Origin: an uncultured Bacteroidota bacterium
GTDB lineage: Bacteria > Bacteroidota > Bacteroidia > Flavobacteriales > Flavobacteriaceae
Direction of reading: 5' to 3'
DNA length: 64,000 nucleotides
Assembly: GCA_902594745.1 (NCBI GenBank)
Contig: CACJNF010000002.1
Location: forward strand, 115,043 to 179,042
Each line of letters starts with the position of its first letter. The stretch's first letter is position 1. Of this stretch, positions 34,300-43,360 are shown one piece after another. Position numbers and translations under genes: made by a program. The notes beneath the pieces were generated by a model. The model saw nothing but the letters and a program-made list of their open reading frames with translations, was not told the DNA's origin and ran no database searches.

Positions 34300-35093
34300 A
34301 CCTCGTTATACCTTCCAGGGGCAAGTAATCCGCTTACCAATCTAAAAACAGAATGTGGTATAATCTTCAATAAGAACACAATTATTTTCCATGTTTTTGT
34401 TGGAACAGATATTTTATTACCCTTCATCATTGCATCTACTCCTTCTTCTGCAATCCTTTTTGCACTTTTTTTAAGAAAGCTAGGAACACTGTCCATCTCT
34501 GATTGAACCCCACTTGCTGTATGAAAATTTGTTACTGTATATCCTGGGCAAACTGCAGTTGAAGTAATTCCATATTTATTGTAAAAGCTTAATGATTCAC
34601 TAAATCTATTCATGAAAGTTTTAACAGGTCCATAAAGAGATTGAAGAGATGAAGCAGGTGCAAATGCAGCTACTGATGAGACAATCATAATCTTACCACC
34701 TCCATTTGAGATCATATCATTGATATATTTTTTTGTGAGTGCAATAACAGAAGTGCCTAAAACTCTTAGACATTTCTCCTCATCTTCCATTGTATTTTTA
34801 TGAAAAGCGTTAGGTAATGCATATCCAGCATTGTTGACTAGTATGTCTACATCATATTTTTTTTGGCTTGTAAACTGATAAATTTCATCAGGTGAATTAA
34901 TCAGTGTTAAATCAGAGGAAAAATAATCACAATTTATATTATATTCTTGGGTCAAATCTTTTGATGTTTGAACTAGTTTTTCTGTTGTTCTTGCAACTAA
35001 TATTAAATTAAAACCTCTTCTAGCAAGATCTTTTGAAATCTCAAGTCCTATTCCTGAAGTTGCGCCTGTTATAAGAGCATAAGAATTTTTCAT
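34296..35093 (-). CDS. SDR-family short-chain dehydrogenase
   Basis: 265-aa classical-type SDR. The cofactor motif is TGATSGIGLE near residues 8-17, NNAGYA near 88, the catalytic serine in VSSVAAF and YGPVK as the YxxxK pair. A basic residue after the second strand (ARTTEK) suggests NADPH preference. A C-terminal hydrophobic tail (KIIVFLLKIIPHSVFRLV) may contact the membrane. The substrate is unknown. It starts about 40 bases from rlmN on the other strand. Confidence 0.9.
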   Translation of the reverse strand: MKNSYALITGATSGIGLEISKDLARRGFNLILVARTTEKLVQTSKDLTQEYNINCDYFSSDLTLINSPDEIYQFTSQKKYDVDILVNNAGYALPNAFHKNTMEDEEKCLRVLGTSVIALTKKYINDMISNGGGKIMIVSSVAAFAPASSLQSLYGPVKTFMNRFSESLSFYNKYGITSTAVCPGYTVTNFHTASGVQSEMDSVPSFLKKSAKRIAEEGVDAMMKGNKISVPTKTWKIIVFLLKIIPHSVFRLVSGLLAPGRYNEV

Positions 35094-35133
35094 ATCTGCA
35101 AATCTAACTAATTAGTTTAATTTTACCCTCGAA

Positions 35134-36165
35134 ATGAAAATTGATATTAGAAGTCTTAGTGAAGATGAGCTTTGTGAATTCTTTGTAAAAAAAGGTTTTG
35201 ATAGTTATAGAGGTAAACAAGTTTATGAATGGATATGGAAGAAGTCATCATATACATTTGATAACATGACAAATATTTCAAAAGATTTAAGGCTTATGCT
35301 TGATGAAAATTTTGTAATTAACCATATTGAAGTTGATAAGATTCAAAAAAGCTTAGATGGAACAATTAAAAATGCAGTTAAATTATTTGATGATTATACG
35401 GTTGAATCAGTTTTAATTCCAACTCAAGATAGAACTACTGCCTGTGTATCTTCTCAAGTAGGATGTAGTCTTGACTGTAAGTTCTGTGCAACATCTAAAC
35501 TTAAAAGAATGAGAAATCTAAATCCTGACGAGATTTATGATCAAGTTGTTACTATTAATAACCAAAGTCTCAAATATTTTAACCGTCCACTTTCAAATAT
35601 TGTATTTATGGGAATGGGCGAGCCATTAATGAACTATAATAATCTTGTGAGATCTATTGAAAAGATTTCCTCTGATAAAGGATTAAACATTTCACAAAAA
35701 AGAATTGTTGTCTCAACATCGGGGATACCTAAGATGATAAAAAAACTAGCTGATGAAAATCTTAAGGTAAATCTTGCATTATCTCTTCACTCAGCAATTG
35801 AAGAAACTAGAAATAAGATTATGCCATTTTCATCTAAATTTCCTCTAAATGATATTAAGGAGTCACTTGATTATTGGTATGAAAAAACAAAGAGAAAAAT
35901 TACATTCGAATATATTGTGTGGAAAGGAATTAATGATAGTATTGAGGATATTGATGCCTTGGTCAAGTACTGTAAATCAATTACGTCAAAAGTAAATTTA
36001 ATCGAATACAACTCAATAGGTGATCAAGATTTTCAATCTGCTAGTCCAAATATTATTAATCTATACAAGAATATATTAGAGAAGAATAAAATTACGGTAA
36101 CAATCAGAAGATCAAGAGGGAAGGATATTGATGCAGCTTGTGGACAGTTAGCAAATAAACAATAA
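35134..36165 (+). CDS. rlmN: Dual-specificity rRNA/tRNA adenine C2 methyltransferase
   Basis: 343-aa radical-SAM enzyme methylating A2503 of 23S rRNA and A37 of tRNAs. The CxxxCxxC cluster motif is CSLDCKFC near residues 109-116, GMGEPLMNYNN binds SAM near 164, and the C-terminal AACGQL holds the resolving cysteine. Length matches the family. It ends one base before the stop of the subtilase gene on the minus strand. Confidence 0.96.
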   Translation: MKIDIRSLSEDELCEFFVKKGFDSYRGKQVYEWIWKKSSYTFDNMTNISKDLRLMLDENFVINHIEVDKIQKSLDGTIKNAVKLFDDYTVESVLIPTQDRTTACVSSQVGCSLDCKFCATSKLKRMRNLNPDEIYDQVVTINNQSLKYFNRPLSNIVFMGMGEPLMNYNNLVRSIEKISSDKGLNISQKRIVVSTSGIPKMIKKLADENLKVNLALSLHSAIEETRNKIMPFSSKFPLNDIKESLDYWYEKTKRKITFEYIVWKGINDSIEDIDALVKYCKSITSKVNLIEYNSIGDQDFQSASPNIINLYKNILEKNKITVTIRRSRGKDIDAACGQLANKQ

Positions 36166-36166
36166 G

Positions 36167-37738
36167 CTATTTTCTTCTGCTTTTTGAAGCTAGAATCAAT
36201 GCATTATATGCATTTACTAATTTTCCAGACTTAGAATATTCGTTAAAATTCTTTTTATCTCCAAGATTTCCGATTTCTAAATCTATATCTATACCAGACT
36301 CTAAAATAATCTCTTTGACCTTTTTAGCAGATAATCGTGGAAAGTATGACATTATAAGTGAGGCAATCCCAGCTACTACTGGTGATGCCATTGAAGTCCC
36401 ATCTTGAAATTTATATTTATTATTTGGCATGGAGGAATAAATATCTACACCAGGAGCAAAAATATCTACATTAATTTTCCCATAGTTAGAAAAATATGCT
36501 GTAAAATTTTCATCTAAATTAATGCTTGATGCTCCAACTTTAATAAAGGTTTCAGAGAATTCATCTTTGTTAAAGTATTGGTCATTTGGATAGCTGTCGT
36601 TAGATAATGAATCTAGGTCTTTAGATTCATTTCCAGCACCAGCAATAAATAAAACATCATTCTCTGAAGCATATCTAATAGCATCAATAACCCATTCAGG
36701 GTTGGATGAGAAGTATTTACCAAAACTTCCATTTATTATTTTTGCACCATTATCAACAGCATATCTAATTGCTAATGCAACATCCTTATCATATTCGTCT
36801 CCATTTGGTACAGCTCTTAGCACCATAATTTCAGCTAAATTATTAATCCCCTTGTTACCATCTTCAATTTTTCTATTTCCAGATATAATTCCTGATACAT
36901 GAGTAGAATGAGATTCACTTTCTTTTATATTATATATGTTGTTGTCTCCATAATTTCTATCATTAATATCATATATATCATCATTTGTTGTTCTACCATT
37001 GAATTCCACATTAAAGTGATAATTAATGAAATCATTGTATTGGTCAATACCCTCATTTAAATACTCCTTGGTATATCCATAAAAGTCGAAGTCTTTATAA
37101 ATATTTTTAGCTCTATTTAATTTTGGGTCAACTGTTTCAATGTTAATAACATCCTGAATACTAAAATTATCATTATTGAGATAATCTGACAGAAGCTCTT
37201 TTGATTCATCAAGAATTTGAATGTAATAATTCAAAATATTTAATTGTTCTTTGGAATTTTTTATTTCTTTTTGAATTTCCTCCTCTACAAGATTGTATTT
37301 TCTGTTATTAATCTTATTATCTCTTAATATCCTTGTCATATCTCTAGTCTCAACGTATGAAGATCCTAAATAATTCCAGCCATGAATGTCATCAATATAT
37401 CCATTATTATCATCATCTCTTCCATTTACTTTTTCATCTTTATTAACCCATATATTTTCAGATAGACTTAAATGATCAATATCTAAACCAGTATCAATAA
37501 CTGCTACTATTACTTTTTTACCTTTTAAGTCATTAAGAAGTTCATTATAGGCTCTTTCAACACTAGTTCCAGGAACTGAGTCCTTTTCAATATCAAGATT
37601 ATGCCAATTTTTTTTATCACTTTTGCTAAGTGAACTTTTGATTTCTTGATTTGATGAAGTTATATAATCATAATCAAGCTTTATAGCATTACATGAAACA
37701 AATATTATTGAGAATGTAAGTAAAAGTGTTTTGTTCAT
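36167..37738 (-). CDS. Subtilisin-like (S8) serine protease lipoprotein
   Basis: 523-aa S8 peptidase with a lipoprotein signal (hydrophobic stretch ending FVSC, lipid-modified C16), so probably anchored in the outer or inner membrane facing the periplasm. The catalytic triad is D82 (VIDTGLD), H280 (SHSTHVSG) and S449 (GTSMASP), with the oxyanion N370 (GAGN). Nearly 200 residues lie between D and H, far more than in subtilisin; a similar insert occurs in related Bacteroidota S8 proteins. Its ATG overlaps the stop of a 51-codon gene. Confidence 0.92.
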   Translation of the reverse strand: MNKTLLLTFSIIFVSCNAIKLDYDYITSSNQEIKSSLSKSDKKNWHNLDIEKDSVPGTSVERAYNELLNDLKGKKVIVAVIDTGLDIDHLSLSENIWVNKDEKVNGRDDDNNGYIDDIHGWNYLGSSYVETRDMTRILRDNKINNRKYNLVEEEIQKEIKNSKEQLNILNYYIQILDESKELLSDYLNNDNFSIQDVINIETVDPKLNRAKNIYKDFDFYGYTKEYLNEGIDQYNDFINYHFNVEFNGRTTNDDIYDINDRNYGDNNIYNIKESESHSTHVSGIISGNRKIEDGNKGINNLAEIMVLRAVPNGDEYDKDVALAIRYAVDNGAKIINGSFGKYFSSNPEWVIDAIRYASENDVLFIAGAGNESKDLDSLSNDSYPNDQYFNKDEFSETFIKVGASSINLDENFTAYFSNYGKINVDIFAPGVDIYSSMPNNKYKFQDGTSMASPVVAGIASLIMSYFPRLSAKKVKEIILESGIDIDLEIGNLGDKKNFNEYSKSGKLVNAYNALILASKSRRK

Positions 37739-37893
37739 TATCGATCAGTATGGTGTAGTTTATCCTTCAATTTATTTAGCTTAATTTTTCTCCACCAAAC
37801 TTTATTCTCTTCTTCTTGAGATTCTGCTCTATGAATCTTTTTGTTCAGTTTATTTATTTTCTTTTGAAGGTATGACTTATCGATTTTTTTCAT
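37738..37893 (-). CDS. 51-aa basic helical protein coupled to the S8 protease
   Basis: A small gene with ATG at 37893 and TAA overlapping the protease ATG (TAATG). The product is highly charged and lysine-rich (begins MKKIDKSYLQKKINKLNKK, then AESQEEENKVWWRKIKLNKL), probably one long amphipathic helix or helical hairpin. Coupling to the downstream gene and normal codon content suggest it is real. I do not recognise a family; weak resemblance to the DUF465 pattern is noted but not relied on. Confidence 0.6.
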   Translation of the reverse strand: MKKIDKSYLQKKINKLNKKIHRAESQEEENKVWWRKIKLNKLKDKLHHTDR

Positions 37894-37916
37894 AACTAGA
37901 AGTTACGAAAAATCAA

Positions 37917-38258
37917 TTATTTTGACTTTCTGTTTTTTATAAAACTTCTTACAAATGCAACCATTGCAAGTAAAGAAGTAGAGATCATGGCAATTACTCT
38001 AAATAAACCAACTCCTCCTTGATCAAGTGATTTAGGGAGTCTCATCCCAATTAATGCTACTAGTATTACCAGTGTTGCTAATACAGCTAGGTGAGAAATA
38101 ACCTTATTGCCTTTTTCAATTCCACTTGTGCAGACTAAAAGAGGCCCTCCAATCATTACAGGTATAAGAGCAGTAATTGATGAACTATCAATATATCCCC
38201 ATACTCCAAAAATAATTAGGCTAAATGAGTTAATTAAGTTTGCTTTTGATGCTTTCAT
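37917..38258 (-). CDS. Four-helix integral membrane protein, unknown
   Basis: 113-aa hydrophobic protein with about four helices (near residues 8-25, 27-45, 55-73 and 84-104) and a basic C-terminus (KNRKSK). Glycine-rich first helices (IIFGVWGYIDSS, VMIGGPLL) recall small TMEM14-like membrane proteins, but the match is not firm. It lies between the 51-aa gene and a DoxX-like gene on the same strand, with gaps of 23 and 48 bases. Confidence 0.7.
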   Translation of the reverse strand: MKASKANLINSFSLIIFGVWGYIDSSSITALIPVMIGGPLLVCTSGIEKGNKVISHLAVLATLVILVALIGMRLPKSLDQGGVGLFRVIAMISTSLLAMVAFVRSFIKNRKSK

Positions 38259-38306
38259 ATTTATTTGATTTCCCCAAATATATTATATCTCACTATTGGT
38301 GTAAAA

Positions 38307-38684
38307 TCATTTAACAGATTTTTTTGAAGAGTATGCTATGATTAAACAACTAGCTAGCATAACTGATGCAGGCATAGATTTTATGAGTTCATCTCCTACA
38401 TTAACATGCATATAAACTGCAACAAGCATCATAATACCAATACCTATGGAAGCGAAAAAGCTCAGTTTCTTGAAATATAGACTCAACAGAAGCATAATTG
38501 CAAGAGAAACTTTCACAATTCCAATAATTAAGAAATAATCTTCAAGTCCATAAACTTGAAATTCCTCTAGAAGACTGTTGGCATCACCACCTCTGTAGGA
38601 AGTTGACCTATTGGATCTAAAAAGCCAAACATTAATCACTGTTAATCCAACAACTACTGATAAAATTTTTGATAATACTTTCAT
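38307..38684 (-). CDS. DoxX-like membrane protein
   Basis: 125-aa protein with four predicted helices. The overall pattern of an N-terminal helix, a polar EEFQVYGLEDYFLIIGIVK segment and a later MHVNVGD loop resembles the DoxX-like family, whose biochemical role is mostly unknown. The gene reads away from tuf, and about 230 bases with the tuf promoter lie upstream of it. Confidence 0.65.
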   Translation of the reverse strand: MKVLSKILSVVVGLTVINVWLFRSNRSTSYRGGDANSLLEEFQVYGLEDYFLIIGIVKVSLAIMLLLSLYFKKLSFFASIGIGIMMLVAVYMHVNVGDELIKSMPASVMLASCLIIAYSSKKSVK

Positions 38685-38874
38685 TTTCTTTTTTTAGCTA
38701 TATGAATTTAATAATAATTTTTTGATGTATTTTAAAATATTTTCAAAGTATAAACTATTATTAAATTTTGTTCTATTCATAATAACTGAAACTATGGTAA
38801 ACATTGAAAATTAGCATTTTTTTTAGATTATTAAAAAAAAAAGATAATTAGGTTATTTTATTAGAAAAAAATTA

Positions 38875-38882
38875 TAAATTTG
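38875..38882 (+). promoter_or_regulatory. Bacteroidota -7 box (TAAATTTG) for tuf
   Basis: Exact TAnnTTTG match 33 bases before the tuf ATG, at the end of the 230-base gap between the DoxX-like gene and tuf. The rest of that gap is AT-rich and shows no other feature. Confidence 0.6.
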
Positions 38883-38915
38883 CAGCTCGTAAAAAAACAA
38901 GAAAAATATACTGTT

Positions 38916-40103
38916 ATGGCTAAAGAAAATTTTGATAGATCGAAACCCCACTTAAACATTGGTACTATCGGTCACGTTGATCACGGAAAAACTACTCTTA
39001 CTGCAGCAATTACAAAGGTTTTAGCTGACGCTGGTTTGTCAGAAGCTAGAAGTTTTGATTCAATTGATAATGCACCTGAGGAAAAAGAACGTGGTATTAC
39101 AATTAATACATCACATGTTGAATACCAAACAGCTAACCGTCACTACGCTCATGTAGATTGTCCAGGTCACGCTGATTATGTAAAGAACATGGTTACTGGT
39201 GCTGCTCAAATGGATGGTGCAATTTTAGTTGTTGCTGCAACTGATGGCCCTATGCCGCAAACAAGAGAGCACATATTATTAGGAAGACAGGTTGGTGTTC
39301 CAAGAATTGTTGCATTTTTAAATAAGGCAGATATGGTAGATGATGCTGAACTTCTTGAATTAGTTGAAATGGAAGTTAGAGATCTTTTATCATTCTACGA
39401 CTACGACGGAGATAACACTCCTGTAGTTCTTGGTTCTGCTCTTGGAGCTCTTAATGGAGAGCAAAAATGGGTTGATAGCGTAATGAAATTGATGGAATCT
39501 GTTGATAGCTGGATTGAACTTCCTAAAAGAGATATAGATAAAGACTTTTTGATGCCTATTGAAGATGTATTCTCAATTACTGGAAGAGGAACAGTTGCTA
39601 CAGGTAGAATTGAATCTGGTATTGCTAACTCTGGTGATGAAGTAGATATCATTGGTATGGGAGCTGAAAAGCTTAAATCAACAATAACAGGTATCGAGAT
39701 GTTCAGAAAAATTCTTGACAAAGGTGAAGCTGGAGATAATGCAGGAATTCTTCTAAGAGGTATCGAAAAAACTGACATTTCAAGAGGTATGGTTATTTGT
39801 AAACCAGGATCAGTTACTCCTCACTCTAAGTTTAAAGCTGAGGTTTACATCTTGAAAAAAGAAGAAGGTGGTCGTCATACTCCATTCCACAACAATTATC
39901 GCCCTCAGTTCTATGTTAGAACTACTGATGTTACAGGTAATATTGTGCTTCCTGATGGTGTAGAGATGGTGATGCCGGGTGATAACTTAACTATTGAAGT
40001 TGAGTTAATTTCACCTATTGCTCTAAATGTTGGTCTAAGATTTGCTATCCGTGAAGGTGGAAGAACCGTCGGTGCAGGTCAGGTGACTGAACTTTTAGAC
40101 TAA
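38916..40103 (+). CDS. tuf: Elongation factor Tu
   Basis: 395-aa GTPase delivering aminoacyl-tRNA to the ribosome. GTP-binding motifs are GHVDHGKT near residues 19-26, DCPGHADY near 81 and NKADMVD near 136, followed by beta-barrel domains 2 and 3. I start at the ATG giving [12 protein letters not shown], the standard N-terminus, rather than at the TTG twelve codons upstream, which overlaps the -7 box. tRNA-Trp, secE and nusG follow as is usual in this phylum. Confidence 0.98.
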   Translation: MAKENFDRSKPHLNIGTIGHVDHGKTTLTAAITKVLADAGLSEARSFDSIDNAPEEKERGITINTSHVEYQTANRHYAHVDCPGHADYVKNMVTGAAQMDGAILVVAATDGPMPQTREHILLGRQVGVPRIVAFLNKADMVDDAELLELVEMEVRDLLSFYDYDGDNTPVVLGSALGALNGEQKWVDSVMKLMESVDSWIELPKRDIDKDFLMPIEDVFSITGRGTVATGRIESGIANSGDEVDIIGMGAEKLKSTITGIEMFRKILDKGEAGDNAGILLRGIEKTDISRGMVICKPGSVTPHSKFKAEVYILKKEEGGRHTPFHNNYRPQFYVRTTDVTGNIVLPDGVEMVMPGDNLTIEVELISPIALNVGLRFAIREGGRTVGAGQVTELLD

Positions 40104-40171
40104 TAAAACAAAGTTTAATTAACTCTAAGGGTGTCTTGCTAAACGCATGATACCTTTTGTGTAAAATATAA

Positions 40172-40244
40172 ACGGGTTTAGCTCAGTTGGTAGAGCACTG
40201 GTCTCCAAAACCAGGTGTCGGGAGTTCGAGTCTCTCAACCCGTG
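40172..40244 (+). tRNA. tRNA-Trp (CCA)
   Basis: 73-base cloverleaf, acceptor ACGGGTT/AACCCGT, T-loop GTTCGAGTC and anticodon loop CTCCAAA (CCA). It lies between tuf and secE, the normal Bacteroidota position. Its charging level would be what the trp attenuator in this window senses. Confidence 0.97.
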
Positions 40245-40254
40245 CACAAATAAG

Positions 40255-40449
40255 ATGACGTCGATTATAAACTTTATTAAGGAATCTGTAACAGAACTGA
40301 GGGATAATGTCAAATGGACACCCCGTTCAGAATTGTTGAACCTATCTGCTTTGGTGATAGTTTTTTCAGTGATTTTCTCTTTAGCTATATGGGGCGCTGA
40401 TTCAATATTATCAAGAGTAGTAAAATTATATTTTAATCTAATAGGATAA
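40255..40449 (+). CDS. secE: Preprotein translocase subunit SecE
   Basis: 64-aa single-span membrane protein, the short form of SecE. The amphipathic ESVTELRDNVKWTPRSELL segment precedes one transmembrane helix near residues 33-55. It stabilises SecY in the Sec channel. It lies ten bases after tRNA-Trp and abuts nusG. Confidence 0.93.
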   Translation: MTSIINFIKESVTELRDNVKWTPRSELLNLSALVIVFSVIFSLAIWGADSILSRVVKLYFNLIG

Positions 40450-41001
40450 ATGGTGGAAGTTGCTGAAAAAAAGTGGTATGTAATAAGAGCTGTAACTGGT
40501 CAAGAGGTTAAGATAAAAGACTATATTATGACTGAAGTTACAAGGGTTGGTCTTGATAGACAAATAGAAGAGATGTTAGTTCCAACAGAAAAAGTTGTTC
40601 AAATAAGAAAAGGAAAAAAAGTCTCAAAAGAAAAAACATATTTTCCTGGATATATAATGATGAAGGCTGATATATCAGGTGAGATTCTACATGTAATTAA
40701 ATCAGTAACCAATGTTTTAGGATTTCTTGGAGAGACTAAAGGTGGTGAACCAATTCCTCTTAGACAGTCAGAGGTAAATAGAATGTTAGGTAAGGTAGAT
40801 GAGTTAGCAATTTCAGGAGAGCAAATAAATATTCCATTTACTGTTGGTGAAAGTGTAAAAGTTATAGATGGACCATTTAATGGTTTTACAGGTTCAATAG
40901 ATGTTGTCAATGAAGAAAAAAGAAAGTTAGAGGTAATGGTTAAGATTTTTGGAAGGAAGACTCCTCTAGAATTAAGTTACATGCAAGTTGAAAAATTATA
41001 A
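40450..41001 (+). CDS. nusG: Transcription termination/antitermination factor NusG
   Basis: 183-aa NusG with an N-terminal NGN domain ([27 protein letters not shown]) and a C-terminal KOW domain ([17 protein letters not shown]). It binds RNA polymerase and couples it to ribosomes or Rho. The ATG follows the secE stop directly and precedes rplK by two bases. Confidence 0.97.
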   Translation: MVEVAEKKWYVIRAVTGQEVKIKDYIMTEVTRVGLDRQIEEMLVPTEKVVQIRKGKKVSKEKTYFPGYIMMKADISGEILHVIKSVTNVLGFLGETKGGEPIPLRQSEVNRMLGKVDELAISGEQINIPFTVGESVKVIDGPFNGFTGSIDVVNEEKRKLEVMVKIFGRKTPLELSYMQVEKL

Positions 41002-41003
41002 TT

Positions 41004-41447
41004 ATGGCAAAGGAAGTAGATAAGGTATTAAAATTGCAAATTAGAGGAGGTGCAGCAAATCCATCTCCACCGGTCGGACCTGCATTAGGTGCTGCTGGTG
41101 TTAACATTATGGATTTCTGCCAGCAATTTAACTCAAGAAGCCAAGACAAACCTGGCAAGATTCTTCCTGTTGTCGTTAATGTATACAAAGACAAGAGTTT
41201 TGATTTTGTTATCAAAACTCCTCCGGCTGCTGTTCAGCTTCTTGAGGCATCAAAAGTTAAAAAAGGATCTGGGGAACCAAACAGGGAAAAGGTTGCCACA
41301 GTATCATGGGATCAAGTAAAGAGAATTGCTGAAGATAAAATGGTTGATCTGAACGCATTTACAGTTAACTCAGCTATGAAGATGGTTGCAGGGACTGCAA
41401 GGTCAATGGGTATAAAAGTTAATGGTGGTGAACCTCCAACAGAATAA
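41004..41447 (+). CDS. rplK: 50S ribosomal protein L11
   Basis: 147-aa L11. The N-terminal domain has the [22 protein letters not shown] signature (abbreviated) and the C-terminal rRNA-binding domain ends in [11 protein letters not shown]11 forms the stalk base with 23S rRNA. It lies two bases from nusG and two from rplA. Confidence 0.98.
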   Translation: MAKEVDKVLKLQIRGGAANPSPPVGPALGAAGVNIMDFCQQFNSRSQDKPGKILPVVVNVYKDKSFDFVIKTPPAAVQLLEASKVKKGSGEPNREKVATVSWDQVKRIAEDKMVDLNAFTVNSAMKMVAGTARSMGIKVNGGEPPTE

Positions 41448-41449
41448 TT

Positions 41450-42139
41450 ATGGCAAAGCTTACTAAAAATAGAAAAATTTCAATAGAGAAGGTAGATTCA
41501 GAAAAGTCATACAGCTTAGAAGAGGCATCTTCCTTAGTAAAAGAAATTACAACAACTAAATTTGACTCTTCAGTCGATCTTGCAATTAGGCTTGGTGTTG
41601 ATCCAAGAAAAGCTAATGAAATGATAAGAGGGGTTGTCTCTCTTCCTCATGGTACGGGTAAATCTTTAAAATTATTAGCCTTAGTTACACCAGATAAAGA
41701 AGATGAAGCAAAGAAAGCAGGTGCTGATTTAGTTGGTCTTGATGACTACATCGAAAAAATTAAGAAGGGATGGGTTGATGTTGATGTAATTGTAACTATG
41801 CCAAGTGTTATGGGTAAATTAGGACCCTTAGGAAAAGTTTTAGGTCCAAGAGGACTCATGCCTAATCCTAAAACTGGAACCGTTACAATGGATATAGCCA
41901 AGGCTGTCTCCGATATAAAAGGTGGTAAGATTGACTTTAAAGTTGATAAAACCGGTATAGTGCATGCATCTGTTGGCAAGGTTTCTTTCACTGCGGATAA
42001 AATAAAAGATAATGCAAATGAGTTAATAAAGACAATTGTTAAACTTAAACCATCATCTGCAAAAGGGACATATATTAAAAGTATTTCAATGTCTAGCACT
42101 ATGAGTCCAGGGATTGCAATTGATTCTAAATTTGAATAA
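41450..42139 (+). CDS. rplA: 50S ribosomal protein L1
   Basis: 229-aa L1 with the hallmark [20 protein letters not shown] near residues 122-141 and the C-terminal [17 protein letters not shown]. In other bacteria L1 represses translation of its own operon; no L1-binding mimic was searched for here. Spacing of two bases to rplJ. Confidence 0.98.
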   Translation: MAKLTKNRKISIEKVDSEKSYSLEEASSLVKEITTTKFDSSVDLAIRLGVDPRKANEMIRGVVSLPHGTGKSLKLLALVTPDKEDEAKKAGADLVGLDDYIEKIKKGWVDVDVIVTMPSVMGKLGPLGKVLGPRGLMPNPKTGTVTMDIAKAVSDIKGGKIDFKVDKTGIVHASVGKVSFTADKIKDNANELIKTIVKLKPSSAKGTYIKSISMSSTMSPGIAIDSKFE

Positions 42140-42141
42140 TA

Positions 42142-42870
42142 ATGAATAAAGAAGAAAAAGTTAAAGTTGTTGAAGAACTAAAGGGCCAGTTAAATGATTA
42201 TAAATCAATTTATTTAACTGATATAGCTGGACTTGATGCTATGCAGACCTCAAATCTTAGAAGAGAGTGCTTTAACTCTAATGTAAAACTTTCTGTTGTA
42301 AAGAATACCTTCTTAGAAAGAGCAATGTCTGAATCTGAAAATGATTTTGGAGAGTTAAAGGATTTACTAAAAGGAAATACAACTATAATGTTGTCTGAAT
42401 CAGGAAATAGTCCAGCGAAGGTTATCAAGAAATTTAGAAAAGATGGTGAAAAACCGATATTAAAAGGTGCATTTGTTGATGAGGCCATTTACATTGGAGA
42501 TGATCAAATTGAAGCTCTATTTAATCTTAAATCTAAAGATGAGGTTATAGGTGAAATTATTACTCTTCTTCAGTCACCAGCTAAAAATGTTATTTCAGCT
42601 CTTAAGTCAAGTAGTGGAAAAATTGCTGGTCTTGTAAAAACATTAAGTGAAAATCCAATAGAGGGTGAAAAAGCAGAGGAGCCTGCAGCAGAAGAAGTTA
42701 AAGCAGAGGAGCCTGCAGCAGAAGAAGTTAAGGCAGAGGAGCCTGCAGCAGAAGAAGTTAAGGCAGAGGAGCCTGCAGTAGAAGAAGCTAAGGCAGAGGA
42801 GCCTGCAGCAGAAGAAAATAAATCAGAGGAGCAAACCTCTGAAGACGAATCTAAGGATGAGTCTAAATAA
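42142..42870 (+). CDS. rplJ: 50S ribosomal protein L10 with repeated acidic C-terminal tail
   Basis: 242-aa L10, about 70 aa longer than usual. The core (about 1-172) has the N-terminal KVVEELKGQLNDYKSIYLTD and the helix that binds L7/L12 dimers near 140-172. From residue 178 five copies of a ten-residue unit AEEPAAEEVK (varied) follow, then an acidic end rich in E, S and D. The tail is very acidic, probably disordered, and encoded by near-identical 30-base DNA repeats. Such tails occur in some Bacteroidota ribosomal proteins; its role is unknown. Confidence 0.96.
   Translation: MNKEEKVKVVEELKGQLNDYKSIYLTDIAGLDAMQTSNLRRECFNSNVKLSVVKNTFLERAMSESENDFGELKDLLKGNTTIMLSESGNSPAKVIKKFRKDGEKPILKGAFVDEAIYIGDDQIEALFNLKSKDEVIGEIITLLQSPAKNVISALKSSSGKIAGLVKTLSENPIEGEKAEEPAAEEVKAEEPAAEEVKAEEPAAEEVKAEEPAVEEAKAEEPAAEENKSEEQTSEDESKDESK
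42673..42822 (+). repeat. Five 30-bp tandem repeats inside rplJ
   Basis: Units start at 42673, 42703, 42733, 42763 and 42793, in frame with rplJ; a partial sixth starts at 42823. Units 1 to 3 differ only in the last base (AAA or AAG), unit 4 has two changes, and unit 5 changes near its 3' end. Each begins GCAGAGGAGCCTGCAG and encodes AEEPA. The near identity implies recent duplication or ongoing homogenisation, so copy number may vary among strains. Confidence 0.95.
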
Positions 42871-42905
42871 AAGTTAAGTATAATTAATAATTTAAAACTC
42901 TAATA

Positions 42906-43286
42906 ATGGCAGATCTAAAAAAAGTCGCAGAACAGTTAGTCGGTTTAACAGTTAAGGAAGTTAACGAACTTGCTGATATTCTTAAAGATGAATATGGTAT
43001 CGAACCTGCAGCAGCAGCAGCAGTAGCGGTAGCATCAGGTCCTGCTGCTGGTGGGGATGATTCAGGTGATGCAAAATCAGAATTTGATGTTGTATTAAAA
43101 TCAGCTGGTGGTTCAAAACTTGCAGTGGTAAAATTGGTTAAGGAGTTAACAGGTCTAGGGCTAAAAGAAGCTAAAGATCTTGTTGACAACACTCCAAGCT
43201 CAATCAAAGAAGCAGTATCTAAAGATGATGCTGAAGGACTAAAGAAATCACTTGAAGAAGCTGGAGCCGAGGTTGAACTTAAGTAA
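42906..43286 (+). CDS. rplL: 50S ribosomal protein L7/L12
   Basis: 126-aa stalk protein. The N-terminal dimerisation domain ([20 protein letters not shown]) is joined by an alanine-rich hinge (residues about 38-54) to the factor-binding C-terminal domain with [20 protein letters not shown]. It recruits EF-Tu and EF-G. A strong hairpin lies between it and rpoB. Confidence 0.98.
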   Translation: MADLKKVAEQLVGLTVKEVNELADILKDEYGIEPAAAAAVAVASGPAAGGDDSGDAKSEFDVVLKSAGGSKLAVVKLVKELTGLGLKEAKDLVDNTPSSIKEAVSKDDAEGLKKSLEEAGAEVELK

Positions 43287-43305
43287 TTTAAAATAACCTC
43301 AATAT

Positions 43306-43334
43306 TAGGCTTTTAGATAAATTCTAAAGGCCTA
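43306..43334 (+). terminator. Hairpin between rplL and rpoB (partial terminator/attenuator or processing site)
   Basis: TAGGCTTTTAGA (43306-43317) pairs with TCTAAAGGCCTA (43323-43334), a 12-bp stem with one G-T pair and a five-base loop. The following bases are only moderately T-rich (TGCTTGTTTG), so it is unlikely to be a full terminator. Its place matches the rplL-rpoB attenuator and RNase III site of enterobacteria by position, not by sequence. Confidence 0.65.
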
Positions 43335-43360
43335 TGCTTGTTTGAACTAAACTCTAAACT

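Noticed and set aside
42673..42822. Regular 30-bp repeats suggesting a CRISPR array
   Set aside because: The units are contiguous without spacers and lie in frame inside rplJ, so they are a coding tandem repeat.
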